From positions 1,331,001 through 1,395,000 of the forward strand of contig WPIO01000008.1 of NCBI GenBank assembly GCA_009760855.2: DNA of 64,000 nt. Reading direction: 5' to 3'. Source of the DNA: Cristatella mucedo. Taxonomy: Eukaryota; Bryozoa; Phylactolaemata; Cristatellidae. The position numbers and the translations under genes were made by a program. Position 1 is the first letter of the stretch. Each line of letters starts with the position of its first letter. Below the pieces are notes generated by a model. It was not told the DNA's origin. It was given only the letters and a program-made list of their open reading frames with translations, and ran no database searches. Below are positions 43,946-55,674 of this stretch, in pieces.

Positions 43946-44197
43946 ATGGACGTGATGTACGAGGAGGGTACGACGAGCCCCGAAACCGAGCTGCCTCCGA
44001 CCGGACTCGGAGTCGTCGTGGCGGACCGGACTCGGAGTCGTCGACCAGCGCAGCAGACCGCAGTCGTGGTAGCCTGGACGGCTCGCGGCACGTTCGCCGG
44101 ACGTACGAGAGCCGACGTACGTCGAGATCGCGCAGCTGCTGCAGGAGGCAGCGCCGACGGCTCAGCTAGCCCAGCTAGCTCACGCTCAGGCGACACG
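43946..44197 (+). pseudogene. Relic of the 7-residue-repeat gene, interrupted by LINE A
   Basis: An open frame from the ATG at 43946 ends in an Ala/Gly/Ser-rich stretch (AAAGGSADGS, SSRSGDT). This aligns in frame with GAAGGGSAATQ and GSDEA near the start of the 50958 ORF. It is cut at about 44197 by a LINE A 3' fragment, and no repeat array follows. The segment includes two copies of a 21-base unit (GGACCGGACTCGGAGTCGTC plus G). Homology is judged by eye over a short stretch. Confidence 0.35.
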
Positions 44198-44575
44198 AGA
44201 CCGTGCATTTAGCTCGTATGCTCCCAAAGCCTGGAACTCCCTCCCGACCTGCATCAGAACATCCCCTGACCTGACCACATTTAAAAGAAACTTAAAAACA
44301 CACCTATTTAGGACAGCATTTAGCGGGTCCCTGTGATTCGTCCTTGATGTGCTTATGCGTGCTGACACTGTGCATGCTGCCACTAACCACATTTGCATGC
44401 TGACCCTGTGCATGTCACCCCTAACCATATTATTCATTTCGTTTGTTTTTCAAGCATGATTTTTACTTACCATTCAATTGCATTTCACTTTACGGCAAAT
44501 GTAAAGCGCCTAGAGAGAGATTAAGTTCTCTGAGGGCGCTTTATCAAGTGAATTATTATTATTATTATTATCTCA
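44197..44575 (+). mobile_element. LINE A 3' fragment inserted in a relic ORF
   Basis: It starts at the LINE A segment for AWNSLPTCIRTSPDLTTFK, runs through the 3' UTR and ends in (ATT)n at about 44572. Little diverged, so fairly recent. Confidence 0.88.
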
Positions 44576-44607
44576 GCCTCAGGCTCGAAAGCATCGCAAT
44601 GGCGACA

Positions 44608-44644
44608 CCTGCGTCACGGCTGTACAAGCAGGCCGTGACGCAGG
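44608..44644. repeat. Perfect hairpin, 13-base arms
   Basis: CCTGCGTCACGGC at 44608-44620 pairs with 44632-44644; 11-base loop. Confidence 0.9.
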
Positions 44645-44809
44645 CCGCAGCAGAGCCACTGCCGCAGGCCACGACTGCCTCAGGCTTCGACGCAGGCGAC
44701 GCCTGGCCAAAAGCAGCTCGTGCGCTGTGAGCAGCGTTCGCTTCAAGCACAGCTGCTGCTGTAGTCCGTGCCGCTTGGGCTCGTCTTTGGTCGGTGGGAA
44801 GGCGCCGCC

Positions 44810-45883
44810 GCGTGCCTGCTCCCTCGTCGGCCACCGGCGGCTTCCGGACGACTTTGGAAGGTACTTCCGGAAAGCGACTCCTTCCGGGCGAGAGCGAGGC
44901 GCTGCCGGCGAAGGGGTGCAGCGAAGCGGCCCCGCGTGCGCTTCGACGTCCGAGCCCCGGTGAGCCGTGATGGCACACTAGGTAAGGTGGTTGCTTTCAC
45001 GACCTCGGTCCCGAGGTCACGTGGGTTCGAATCCTGCGGCGGGCGATCCTTCATCGCCACTGCGAGCGGTGGCGATAGCCATAGAGGCTCTTCTGTCGCT
45101 ATCCAAAAAGAGGCTGTTTAATCAGCCAGGATTTATTATTTATTTAGGTGGCAGCTGAGGCCGGCGAGTGGCAGCCGTCGGGTCGCAAGTACCGTCGTGC
45201 TGCCGTGGCAGGCGCAGAACGGCGGGGCGCTGCTGCTGCCGCCGCTACTCAGAGCGAGAGAGGTCGAGAGCCGCCTCCTCTGGGTCCTCTGGCCACGCGA
45301 ACGATCGACGCAAAGCATCTGCCGCCGAGCGGTCTTCAAGTTAGTTAAGTCCAGTTGGTAGGCGCCCTCTGCTGAACTGCATGAGACTGAGCTGTCTGCA
45401 TCCTAAGCGGCGGCGGCAGCAGCTGCTGCTACAGTTCCCGCTCATCCTGCACAGCGAGCCGTCCAAGAAGGATTCCTCGAGGAGTCGAGTAGTCGGCTCT
45501 CTGGTCGGCCCTCTTCGACCCGGCCACCTGCTCCGACGAGGCCCCGCCATTTCGCTTCTCTGCGACGACCAAACACGTGACCGGACCTCGCGTGGTCCCA
45601 TTGTGGCTCTCGATTGGACTGCGAGAGCGGAAGTCGAATGAAAATTAGAGCTGCTTGCCGAGTATCGGGTACGAGATGCAGATACTTGTGCCAATCCCGG
45701 TGCTTGTAAAAGAGCACGAGCATATTGAAAGCAGCTGCGGCCTGGGGCGTGTCGGGGTTAGAGTCCTACAAGCGGTCGGCCGGTTGGCTCTCCCGTACTG
45801 TGCTCAGCAGAGAAATATAGCAGTGCTTTGCTTGCAGTGTGGGATTGCAAATGATGCAGCGCAGTGTCTCCCAACTGTGCTAG
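44810..45883. repeat. Segmental duplication, diverged left flank
   Basis: Parts of this stretch align with 52284-52762 at much lower identity: blocks around 44830-44950, 45585-45650 and 45700-45883. A SINE1 (44963-45137) and about 440 bases after it have no counterpart on the right. Shared peptide frame GRVGVRVLQ-VGRLA occurs in both, but other frames are broken. Confidence 0.7.
44963..45137 (+). mobile_element. SINE1
   Basis: GGTGAGCCGTGATGGCACAC head with A box, B box GGTTCGAATCC, body and AGGCTGTTTAATCAGCCAG end. It is absent from the homologous place near 52420, so it inserted after the duplication. Confidence 0.9.
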
Positions 45884-46957
45884 GCTTTCAGCAACGTCAT
45901 CTCAGTTGAAATGAGCTCTTTTAGACGCGAGACAAAAATCTAGGGCGCTTTGACAAATAGGAAGGATGTTCCCTGAGCAGTAAAATTGCGTGTAAGTCAG
46001 CGGGAAACGAGAGAGAAAGTGTGACAGAGACTTAATAAAATCGGGAGAATAGAATGGAAAGCACGTAAGCTCAAGAGAGGGGGAGAGACTGACAGAGAAA
46101 GACAGAGAGAGAATGCTGAATAGAGAACATCATGGCCAACAGAAAACTGGAATATTGGGTGATAATTTAATTTCTTCCCGATGACCAGTTACCGGGCCAT
46201 GTTGTCACACATTTAATCAAGCAATCGGTTGCAGCTGTGCATTGACATCACCATTAGGTGATCGGCACAGATTCACCACAGGCTGAGCCACAATTACTCA
46301 GATGCTGCATTCGCAGAAACCGATTTGCATAGACAAATGGCGATCCCGGGCTGCGACGAGACCTATCAGCGACCGGTAGCACCGAGCATGCATTGCTGTA
46401 TTATGTGTTNAGTAGTAAGCACGACCTGTGGAGGAGGAGCTCGCACGTACAAATGATGAGGTGCTGCTTTGGACTGAAGCAGCCGATAGCACCTGATAAG
46501 GAGACACAGAAAAGGATCTCGGCTGCCATCTCAAACTCGCTCGAAATCCTCTCCACTGAAGGTGAGCACGGGCCTGTGGCCTTTTATGCCTTTGCTCCTG
46601 CGTGCCTTGACCAATCGGTTCGGTGCATGCCTCTAATCTAGCCAGGCCTGGCGCTAACCGGTGGCCCCACGTGACTTATTTTGAGCTCTTGCATCCTCCC
46701 CAGCTGCACGCTAGTCTGCTTGTAGTCCACACGTGGTTATTGCTCCTCTGCTCTTGGTAGCTGGCTATGCACCGTCTGCTAGATGGAGCCGAGGCTCTCT
46801 AAGGGTGCTATGCATGCATCGTAAACTACCATCATTATGATTAATGGTACTTGTGCTGCAGACAGAACGATGCATTTCCCCCTCCCTCCCCGAGAGACTT
46901 CTGCCTCTGGCTAGAAGCTAGAAACGTGCCTCAGGCAGCATTTCAACACCCAAGACG

Positions 46958-46990
<33 letters not shown>

Positions 46991-48183
46991 CACTTGATAA
47001 AGCACCCCCAGAGAACTCAATCTCTTTTTGGGCGCTTTGCATTTGCAGCAATGGAAACACGATTGAATGGTGAGTGGTATGCTGCTTGATAAAGAACATG
47101 AATTATATGGTTGGGGATGACATGCACAGGGTCAGCAAGCAAGTGTGGTTGGTGGCAGCATGCACAGTGTCAGCATGCATAAGCACATAAATTACGAATC
47201 GCAGGGACCCACTAAATCCTGTCCTGAACAGGTGCGTTTTTTAAAGTTAATTTTAAATGTGGTCAAGTCAGGGGATGTCGTGACGCAAGTTGGAAGTGAG
47301 TTCCAGGCTTTGGGAGCATACGAGCTCCAAAAGATTTGAGGTTTGTACAAGGTATAGGTAAACAGTTAGATTCCGAAAAGCTGGTGGTGCGATGCTGGGC
47401 CTGGTGAGGGAGTAGATCTGATAGGTAGAATGACACTTGAATCGTTGCTCGTGCGAAATCTACAGCAATAATTGTTTGCGGCTTCAATTAATGAATTCGT
47501 GAACACTGACTTGGGCTGAGCTGAGTCTTCTTTCCGATTTGAATCACCTCCGGTGGCTGGCGTTGGAATCAGATGCTATTTCATACCAAAGGATTGGATA
47601 CTTTTTTGTAGGCTCAACCAGCCGACCTGAGAGGCCGGAGGAGCAAGAGGGAGCCTGATTAGGAAACAGTTCAAATAGATATTCCAGGGCAACAGAACAA
47701 GGGCACCTAAAGCTAAGTGACAGGCCTTGCAGTCTATTCACTGCTTGATTGGAAGGCAGAGGGGGCTGGTGATTTATTGGTTTAGTGGTCTCAAAGTTCT
47801 TTAGTCTTTAGAATTTCATATCAGCATTTAGTATTTCAGTATTTATTACTTAAGCATTTAGTATTAGTACCATTTTTTATTCTATAAGTATTTCATTATA
47901 GCGGCTAGTTATTTATTTGCTTATTGAGGTTCCGAAATTGCCAAATGTTTCATTTAAGCTGCATTTATAAAAATCACACGCGATCAAAAGGCTTTAATTA
48001 TAATTTCATTAGCTATCAAGATCATCGAAGCAATTCCGGATCAAAGGGTTTGAGCATTTTAAAATCACTCAGCAGTTCTATGAAGTACATCTAGTTATGA
48101 AAGTTGATCATAAACAAGTTGGGGCTACAAGTACACGTAGCTTAGCTCAGGTATCGCTGGCTGATTTTCAAAAATCTTCAGAA
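45884..48183. repeat. Segmental duplication, left copy (near-identical part)
   Basis: About 2.3 kb matching 52763-55062 almost base for base, at a constant offset of 6879. Differences are a few substitutions, the length of an (AAT)n tract, and five bases replaced by one N at 46410. It includes a LINE A 3' end (46955-47440). An ORF without known relatives (46393-46641, with MMRCCFGLKQPIAPDKETQ) is shared by both copies. Confidence 0.95.
46955..47440 (-). mobile_element. LINE A 3' fragment, left duplication copy
   Basis: (AAT)n tail at 46960-46989, then the 3' UTR and ORF end. It is duplicated at 53840-54318 together with its surroundings. Confidence 0.85.
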
Positions 48184-48504
48184 CTAGACAGAACCAGAAA
48201 GAACTCGAGCCTCCCACCAGAAAGACTCCAGCAAAAAACCCAAGTCACTACTATTCCTTAAAAACATATTGACAAAATGTCTGCCCTTAATAACCGGACC
48301 GCTTAACCTATGAACACAAGGCTCCTCGCATTCGTACATCGTCACTGCAGGCAGTTGTCGGCACGCATGGTAGTCGCAGCAACTCCGGAGTAGAATTGAT
48401 CGTATGAATTAAAAGCAGTCCACGGTGGCGAATGAGAGTCAATCCAGAAATTCTCTGCCTTGAGCATCTTTTCCCATCTTAATAAGAAACTGTTGCAACG
48501 ATGT

Positions 48505-49045
48505 ATTTTAATAATGCATCTCCGTTTGTAACTCTAAAAAGCCACAGAGACTTGGATGTCATGCAACAGAGTCATAAATCAGTAGCTAAACGAAACGGCT
48601 TTCGGATGGCCTTTTCTGACACAAGCTTGAACATTTAGCGTAAGCTCATTCGTTCACGAACCTTGGACGCGACAGCCAAGCTGCCAGTTCACTCGTTTGC
48701 GACATCACATCAAGATTGCTGCCATTCGCTTAATTCTGGACTCCATTTGCCCACTCCCACGACTCGTCGGCAGCTCATGTAAAACTCAGCAACTCGCCTG
48801 GTGTGTCATTAACGGCGAAGCTGCCCCACATTGAACTACTCCTGTCTGAGCTTAATTGGCTCGCTATCAAGCACGACATCAATTTAAAGATCGTCTGTGT
48901 AACTTACAGGTCGGCTAACTCACTTGCACCTTCACCGATCGATCCGACTTCCTCGATCTTCCATAATTGTTAAGCGCCCAGATAGGGTTTAGTTTTCTTA
49001 GGGTAACACACAACGAGCTAATGCTAATATTATTATTACATGTGA
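48505..49045. mobile_element. Old LINE B end (minus) and old LINE A piece (plus)
   Basis: 48505-48610 resembles the LINE B 3' end in minus orientation. 48700-49045 resembles the LINE A C-terminus and 3' UTR in plus orientation, ending in ATTATTATT. Both are strongly decayed. Confidence 0.5.
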
Positions 49046-49083
49046 AGTACCTGAATAGAAATTAAAGTCCTCTTATATAACTG

Positions 49084-49138
49084 CATATATATATATATAT
49101 ATATATTTACACACATATATATATATATGTGAATATAT

Positions 49139-49189
<51 letters not shown>
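49084..49189. repeat. (TA)n microsatellite
   Basis: About 105 bases of TA with short interruptions. Confidence 0.92.
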
Positions 49190-49192
<3 letters not shown>

Positions 49193-50734
49193 TTTTCAAA
49201 AGCAGCCAATCGCGAGAGACAGCTTGGCTCGGCACTGCTTGGTAACCGGCAGGCCGTGCCCTTTTAGGTCCGTCTAAGGGAGGACTAGGGCCGTTCGGCC
49301 CAACCCTTTCCCATGTCCTGGGCCTCCAGTAATGGAGGCATTTCAAGCGAGCTTGTTTCAGATCCAATTACAAGCGCTCGAAGTTCTTTCAATACCTGGT
49401 TTATAAATACCTGCCAAAATACACTGTGGTAGAAAACGCTCTGCCGGATGCTTAGCTTCATCAGAGGCATTTGCAGTCGCGGCCCTGGGTTCGCGTTCGA
49501 GCGTGCATACATACCCTGCTTTAGGCTTATTTCGGCCGCAGCTGGCAGCAGTCCGCTCGCTAAAGAAGGTGCATAGCAGCAGAAATTATCCCCCTATTAG
49601 ATGGCCATCGACCCGCTCGAGCGACGGCGTGCCGCAGTGTATCGTCGGAAATGCATAGCATCAATTATTATTATTTCATTACGCGAATGCCGTCGTTAAT
49701 TAAATTAAACGATTATTTAAGCAAAAATTCCGTCGAAAAAATAATCGCGTTAGACCACAGCCGCGAACCACTCCAATGCCTCTTTGCAACTCTGTATCCG
49801 GCGCACCCTCCATTTTCCTCTTCGGGTGACACGAGTTGCACTGCTTCGCCGTGCAGTGCAGTGTAACCGAGTCAGCTGAATGCGGCGGTGAGTACGATAC
49901 GCGCAGGCTGCCGGCTCTTGGTAAGCCAGGGTTGAACAAAGAAAAGCCATCGCTCGTCTTGTTGGGATGCCTAGCTGCCGCTCAGATTACAACCAGGCGC
50001 CAAGTATGGCGGGCCCAGCGATCCGCCGCCATTTGGAACTCTTAAATGACGTATTAGCGCTAAGTTTCTGCAGCTAGTAGCAGCTCAGCAGAGGATAGGG
50101 TCAGCAATGCTGCTGTTGCTTGAGCGACACTCTAATGTTGCTATTTGCCGGCTCCTTAGAATTCATCAAGCTTTTGTAAGTATAGTCAGTAAGGCGGCTC
50201 TGGTGGCACGGCCTCTCGAGCTTTGCAGCCTGTAGACAATCATTCCTCGCTGCAGCGGCTGCGCATCACAGCCGTGTAAGCAGCCGCTGCAGCCGCTTAC
50301 ACGGCTGGCGTGGTGAGTACGGCAACGTGAAGAAAACGGCCGAAGAGTTGGTAAGGCCGTTTTCGTCGTCCGGTGAATTTGCACCTGACAAAGACGCGCC
50401 TGGGAATCTAGGTGCTCACCGTTGCTTCTGGGCTCGATGCGGCGGGGCAGTGGCGAACCGGCAGCCGCTAACGCAGCCTCTGCCGTTCGAGCGACGGCCG
50501 CCCGCGTCGCGTGCGAGTGCGCCCTCACGCCGTCACGTGCCGCGCTGTGCTCAGTGCCCCGAGCTGGCCGCACTGGTTGCTCCGTCGGCGTCTCGGCCCT
50601 GCTTGCCACTTCCTGTACGTGGGACGAACGTTGCGTCGCTGTGCTCGATACTTCGGCTCGTGCCAGCTGCGTCATCGCCGCTGCTGCTGCTGCTGCCGGT
50701 TCTGCCAGCTCGGAGATAGCGCAGTGTCGGCGAG
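49190..50734. other. Intergenic, nothing recognised apart from one hairpin
   Basis: 50330-50730 has several overlapping ORFs in an Ala-rich, GC-rich stretch without family signature. Confidence 0.45.
50269..50307. repeat. Perfect hairpin, 13-base arms
   Basis: CAGCCGTGTAAGC at 50269-50281 pairs with 50295-50307; 13-base loop rich in CAG/CTG. Confidence 0.9.
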
Positions 50735-50897
50735 CTGTGATGGCTCACTAGGTAAGGAGGTTGCTTTTCACGACCTCCGTCCCGAAGTCGTCGGTTCGAA
50801 CCCTGTGGCGTGATTCTGTATCGCCGCTGCAAGCGTTGGTGAGAGCCGTAAAGGCTCTTCTGTCGCCATACAAAAGAGACTGTTAAATCAGCTAGTA
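50735..50897 (+). mobile_element. SINE1 directly upstream of the repeat ORF
   Basis: Head GTGATGGCTCACTAGGTAAG, B box GGTTCGAACCC, and the end TGTTAAATCAGCTAGTATT. If transcribed with the ORF at 50958 it forms part of its 5' UTR. Confidence 0.88.
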
Positions 50898-50957
50898 TTG
50901 TCTTCTTTTTTTTCTGTCACCGATAGTGGATTAGCAACCGAGTCCGAGGCGGCCGTG

Positions 50958-52040
50958 ATGGCTAGCAGCGCCAAACGTGCGAGAGCCGATGGTGATGGAG
51001 CTGCAGGAGGTGGTTCGGCGGCGACTCAGCCAGCTTGGGCTGGCTCAGACGAAGCATCGGAAGGAGTCACCTCCGTCACAGTGGCCTCCGGCGGAGGCGA
51101 AAGCGAGGACCGTGGCAACAGCGGCAGCTCTGCCGGAAGATGCACGAGCGAGAGCTCGGCCGTGGAGAAGATGCAAAAAGAAATACAGGCAGCAAAGGAG
51201 AGCCGCGACCGGTGGCTCGATCAGGAGCAGGTGCTCGATCGGCAGGAGCAGGTGCTCGATCGGCTGGAGCAGAAGCTCGATCTGCGGAAGCAGGAGCTCG
51301 ATCTGCAGAAGCAGGAGCTCGATCTGCAGAAGCAGGAGCTCGATCGGCAGGAGCAGGAGCTCGATCTGAAGGAGCAGGTGGTCGATCGGCAGGAGCAGGC
51401 GATCGATCGGCAGGAGCAGGCGATCGATCGGCAGGAGCAGGCGCTCGATCTGCCGGAGCAGGAGTGCGATCTGTCGGAGCAGGTGCTCGGTCTGCACGGG
51501 ATGGCGCTCGATCTGCAGGAGCAGGTGCTCGATCGGCTGGAGCAGAAGCTCGATCTGCAGAAGCAGGAGCTCGATCTGCAGAAGCAGGAGCTCGATCGGC
51601 AGGAGCAGCTCGATCGGCAGGAGCAGATGCTCGATCGGCAGGAGCAGGCGATCGATCGGCAGGAGCAGGCGATCGATCTGCAGGAGCAGGTGCTCGATCT
51701 GCAGGAGCAGGAGTTCGATCTGTCGGAGCAGGAGTTCGATCTGCCGGAGCAGGAGCTCGATGAGCAGGAGCTCGATGAGCAGGAGCTCGATGAGCAGGAG
51801 CTCGATGAGCAGGAGCTCGATGAGCTGGAGCTCGGTCTGCATGTGCAGGTGCTCGGTCTGCACGAGCAGGCGCTCGATCTGCATGAGCAGGTGCTCAATC
51901 GGCTGGAGCAGTTGCTCAATGGGCCCGAGCGATTGGGGCAGGGGGTGCTTGCGAAGCTGTGGGAAAATTTGGCTGCCTTGAGCGAGTTAGTCGAGCTGTA
52001 CAAGCAGGAGATATCGCGCTTTGTAGAGGCCGCTGAGTAG
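50958..52040 (+). CDS. Low-complexity protein with 7-residue repeats, unrecognised (360 aa)
   Basis: The ATG at 50958 lies in a good context (GCCGTGATGG). Residues 1-85 are Ala/Gly/Ser-rich with an early KRAR basic patch. Residues about 86-317 are some 30 copies of a 21-base unit giving LDRQEQ plus V, A or E, with an internal switch to a 5-residue ELDEQ unit. The last 43 residues look helical (KLWENLAALSELVELYKQEI). The repeat has one hydrophobic stripe every seven residues, so an acidic helical rod is plausible. No family is recognised. A SINE lies directly upstream (50735-50897). Two other frames are also open across the array, so the ORF alone does not prove expression; a relic of the same start survives at 43946-44197. 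Confidence 0.5.
   Translation: MASSAKRARADGDGAAGGGSAATQPAWAGSDEASEGVTSVTVASGGGESEDRGNSGSSAGRCTSESSAVEKMQKEIQAAKESRDRWLDQEQVLDRQEQVLDRLEQKLDLRKQELDLQKQELDLQKQELDRQEQELDLKEQVVDRQEQAIDRQEQAIDRQEQALDLPEQECDLSEQVLGLHGMALDLQEQVLDRLEQKLDLQKQELDLQKQELDRQEQLDRQEQMLDRQEQAIDRQEQAIDLQEQVLDLQEQEFDLSEQEFDLPEQELDEQELDEQELDEQELDEQELDELELGLHVQVLGLHEQALDLHEQVLNRLEQLLNGPERLGQGVLAKLWENLAALSELVELYKQEISRFVEAAE
51214..51908 (+). repeat. 21-base minisatellite coding 7-residue repeats
   Basis: Some 30 units of CTCGATCGGCAGGAGCAGGT plus G with variants (CGGCAG/CTGCAG/CTGCAGAAG), and a 15-base sub-array (GAGCTCGATGAGCAG) near 51755-51825. The length never breaks the main frame. Confidence 0.93.
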
Positions 52041-52283
52041 CAACGATGTGCACACTCGGCCATGTGTGGCGGCTGCTGCCTAGGTGCAACCAGCAGCGGC
52101 TGCAGCCGCCGAGCTGCTTGGGGGTGATCCCGAGGGCTCAACTGTCGCGCTCGCTCGCTCGTTGCTTATCTTCGTCCTGCCCGCCTCTGCTTCGTACGTA
52201 GCGTTTACTGGAATAAAGCTGTTGGGTGCGAGCCGAGCGCTAACTGTTTGTCGGCGAACTCGGCCGGGCAGCATCGCGTCCCC

Positions 52284-52762
52284 CTACTGCTCGTACGTTG
52301 GCCGCCAACCTCTTTCGAACGACTTCGGACGGAACTTTCTGTTCGGAAAGCGACTTCTTCCGAGCGAGGCAGGCGCGGCCGGCGAGGAGTGCAGCGCTTC
52401 GACGTCCGAGCGCTGGTTATCGTCTGGGCTCGCCTAAGCGCAGTGTGGCTCTCGCTTGTGCCTGGACCACGCGAGCGTCGAACGAACGGTTGAGCTGCTT
52501 GGTGAGAACATAATGCTCGACGCCGGTTCCTTCACTGCAGATGTGGTTCCAGTGCAGCTTGGAAAAGAGCGAAAGCAGCTGCTCCGAGCGAGCGAGGTCG
52601 GGGGTCGCGTCGGGGTCAGAGTCCTACAACCAGTCGGCCGGTTGGCGATCACGTGCGAAGCTCAGCGTAGGACCTAGTAAAACCTATCTCAGTATTTGGT
52701 ATGCAGTATGGGCTGGCAAACGCTGCAGTGCATTGTCTCCCAGCTGTGCTAGGCTTCAGCGT
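52284..52762. repeat. Segmental duplication, diverged right flank
   Basis: Aligns in blocks with 44830-45883 and lacks the SINE found there. It holds a short ORF (52456-52677, no known family) starting MCLDHASVERTVELLGEN, whose counterpart on the left contains a stop. Confidence 0.7.
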
Positions 52763-55062
52763 GCTTTCAGCAACGTCATCTCAGTTGAAATGAGCTCTTT
52801 TAGACGCGAGACAAAAATCTAGGGCGCTTTGACAAATAGGAAGGATGTTCCCTGAGCAGTAAAATTGCGTGTAAGTCAGCGGGAAACGAGAGAGAAAGTG
52901 TGACAGAGACTTAATAAAATCGGGAGAATAGAATGGAAAGCACGTAAGCTTAAGAGAGGGGGAGAGACTGACAGAGAAAGACAGAGAGAGAATGCTGAAT
53001 AGAGAACATCATGGCCAACAGAAAACTGGAATATTGGGTGATAATTTAATTTCTTCCCGATGACCAGTTACCGGGCCATGTTGTCACACATTTAATCAAG
53101 CAATCGGTTGCAGCTGTGCATTGACATCACCATTAGGTGATCGGCACAGATTCACCACAGGCTGAGCCACAATTACTCAGATGCTGCATTCGCAGAAACC
53201 GATTTGCATAGACAAATGGCGATCCCGGGCTGCGACGAGACCTATCAGCGACCGGTAGCACCGAGCATGCATTGCTGTATTATGTGTTTCTACAGTAGTA
53301 AGCACGACCTGTGGAGGAGGAGCTCGCACGTACAAATGATGAGGTGCTGCTTTGGACTGAAGCAGCCGATAGCACCTGATAAGGAGACACAGAAAAGGAT
53401 CTCGGCTGCCATCTCAAACTCGCTCGAAATCCTCTCCACTGAAGGTGAGCACGGGCCTGTGGCCTTTTATGCCTTTGCTCCTGCGTGCCTTGACCAATCG
53501 GTTCGGTGCATGCCTCTAATCTAGCCAGACCTGGCGCTAACCGGTGGCCCCACGTGACTTATTTTGAGCTCTTGCATCCTCCCCAGCTGCACGCTAGTCT
53601 GCTTGTAGTCCACACGTGGTTATTGCTCCTCTGCTCTTGGTAGCTGGCTATGCACCGTCTGCTAGATGGAGCCGAGGCTCTCTAAGGGTGCTATGCATGC
53701 ATCGTAAACTACCATCATTATGATTAATGGTACTTGTGCTGCAGACAGAACGATGCATTTCCCCCTCCCTCCCCGAGAGACTTCTGCCTCTGGCTAGAAG
53801 CTAGAAACGTGCCTCAGGCAGCATTTCAACACCCAAGACGATAATAATAATAATAATAATAATAATAATGCACTTGATAAAGCACCCCCAGAGAACTCAA
53901 TCTCTTTTTGGGCGCTTTGCATTTGCAGCAATGGAAACACGATTGAATGGTGAGTGGTATGCTGCTTGATAAAGAACATGAATTATATGGTTGGGGATGA
54001 CATGCACAGGGTCAGCAAGCAAGTGTGGTTGGTGGCAGCATGCACAGTGTCAGCATGCATAAGCACATAAATTACGAATCGCAGGGACCCACTAAATCCT
54101 GTCCTGAACAGGTGCGTTTTTTAAAGTTAATTTTAAATGTGGTCAAGTCAGGGGATGTCGTGACGCAAGTTGGAAGTGAGTTCCAGGCTTTGGGAGCATA
54201 CGAGCTCCAAAAGATTTGAGGTTTGTACAAGGTATAGGTAAACAGTTAGATTCCGAAAAGCTGGTGGTGCGATGCTGGGCCTGGTGAGGGAGTAGATCTG
54301 ATAGGTAGAATGACACTTGAATCGTTGCTCGTGCGAAATCTACAGCAATAATTGTTTGCGGCTTCAATTAATGAATTCGTGAACACTGACTTGGGCTGAG
54401 CTGAGTCTTCTTTCCGATTTGAATCACCTCCGGTGGCTGGCGTTGGAATCAGATGCTATTTCATACCAAAGGATTGGATACTTTTTGTAGGCTCAACCAG
54501 CCGACCTGAGAGGCCGGAGGAGCAAGAGGGAGCCTGATTAGGAAACAGTTCAAATAGATATTCCAGGGCAACAGAACAAGGGCACCTAAAGCTAAGTGAC
54601 AGGCCTTGCAGTCTATTCACTGCTTGATTGGAAGGCAGAGGGGGCTGGTGATTTATTGGTTTAGTGGTCTCAAAGTTCTTTAGTCTTTAGAATTTCATAT
54701 CAGCATTTAGTATTTCAGTATTTATTACTTAAGCATTTAGTATTAGTACCATTTTTTATTCTATAAGTATTTCATTATAGCGGCTAGTTATTTATTTGCT
54801 TATTGAGGTTCCGAAATTGCCAAATGTTTCATTTAAGCTGCATTTACAAAAATCACACGCGATCAAAAGGCTTTAATTATAATTTCATTAGCTATCAAGA
54901 TCATCGAAGCAATTCCGGATCAAAGGGTTTGAGCATTTTAAAATCACTCAGCAGTACTATGAAGTACATCTAGTAATGAAAATTGATCATAAACAAGTTG
55001 GGGCTACAAGTACACGTAGCTTAGCTCAGGTATCGCTGGCTGATTTTCAAAAATCTTCAGAA
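52763..55062. repeat. Segmental duplication, right copy (near-identical part)
   Basis: The counterpart of 45884-48183. The match stops abruptly on the right (55062 against 48183). On the left it passes into clearly diverged but still homologous sequence. Confidence 0.95.
53840..54318 (-). mobile_element. LINE A 3' fragment, right duplication copy
   Basis: The counterpart of 46955-47440 with a tail one or two AAT units shorter. Confidence 0.85.
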
Positions 55063-55674
55063 AAAGAGGACGCAGGGGAGGTTAGAGTATTTGAGCACGA
55101 GAGCAAAGGTGTGCTCGCCGGCCATAGCTCCACAGTGACGACTATCCCTCTGTCAGTCAGAGCAGCGAAGGCTCAGGGGTTTCGTAGGTGGCCGCCACAG
55201 TTCTACAATTCTACCTGCTCTAGGTTGAGTGCAGCGGCAAGGTGCAGCGGTAAGCACCGTATGCTGTAGCTTTTTAGATTTCTTTTTCAAGCGGCAAAGA
55301 CAATATGCCTGTCAAAAGGGGTGCTTTCCATAAGTCGTTATTGGTTCGTTTGTAGCTCAGCGAATGCGTATCTTACTTTGATCTTAAATATCCGAAAAAA
55401 TCTTTGAGCTTCATCTAGCAGATTCAACTCGGTCTGTATATGTATGATTACAATCAGCATTTTAAAAACACCGCTGGTCCATTTGGCCATTTAAATCGTC
55501 CGGCCATTGTAAAGAGAAAAACTCGCACAGATAGAACTAGGCATTTTTCGCCGCGGGCGACGTTTAAACATCGGATCACTAGCCGAGCGCGAGTTTCCTG
55601 AATCACCTAGCAGCTAGCAGCGGGCACCGCCGGGATACACCAGGTTTACCAGGGCGCTCGTGCGCGCGACTCAC
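55063..55674. other. Intron or intergenic left of paralogue exon 19
   Basis: Searched for an exon 20 equivalent (GLCYP motif); none seen. Confidence 0.5.

Noticed and set aside
44963-45137. tRNA gene
   Set aside because: A and B boxes are present but there is no acceptor or anticodon stem; the same sequence recurs with a SINE body and tail in both orientations.
46393-46641. Conserved ORF in both duplication copies as a gene
   Set aside because: Both copies are nearly identical DNA, so conservation of the frame is not evidence of selection; no family recognised.
51045-52141. Two long minus-strand ORFs and a second plus-strand frame over the 21-base array
   Set aside because: Shadows of the same repeat; only the 50958 frame has normal flanking sequence at both ends.
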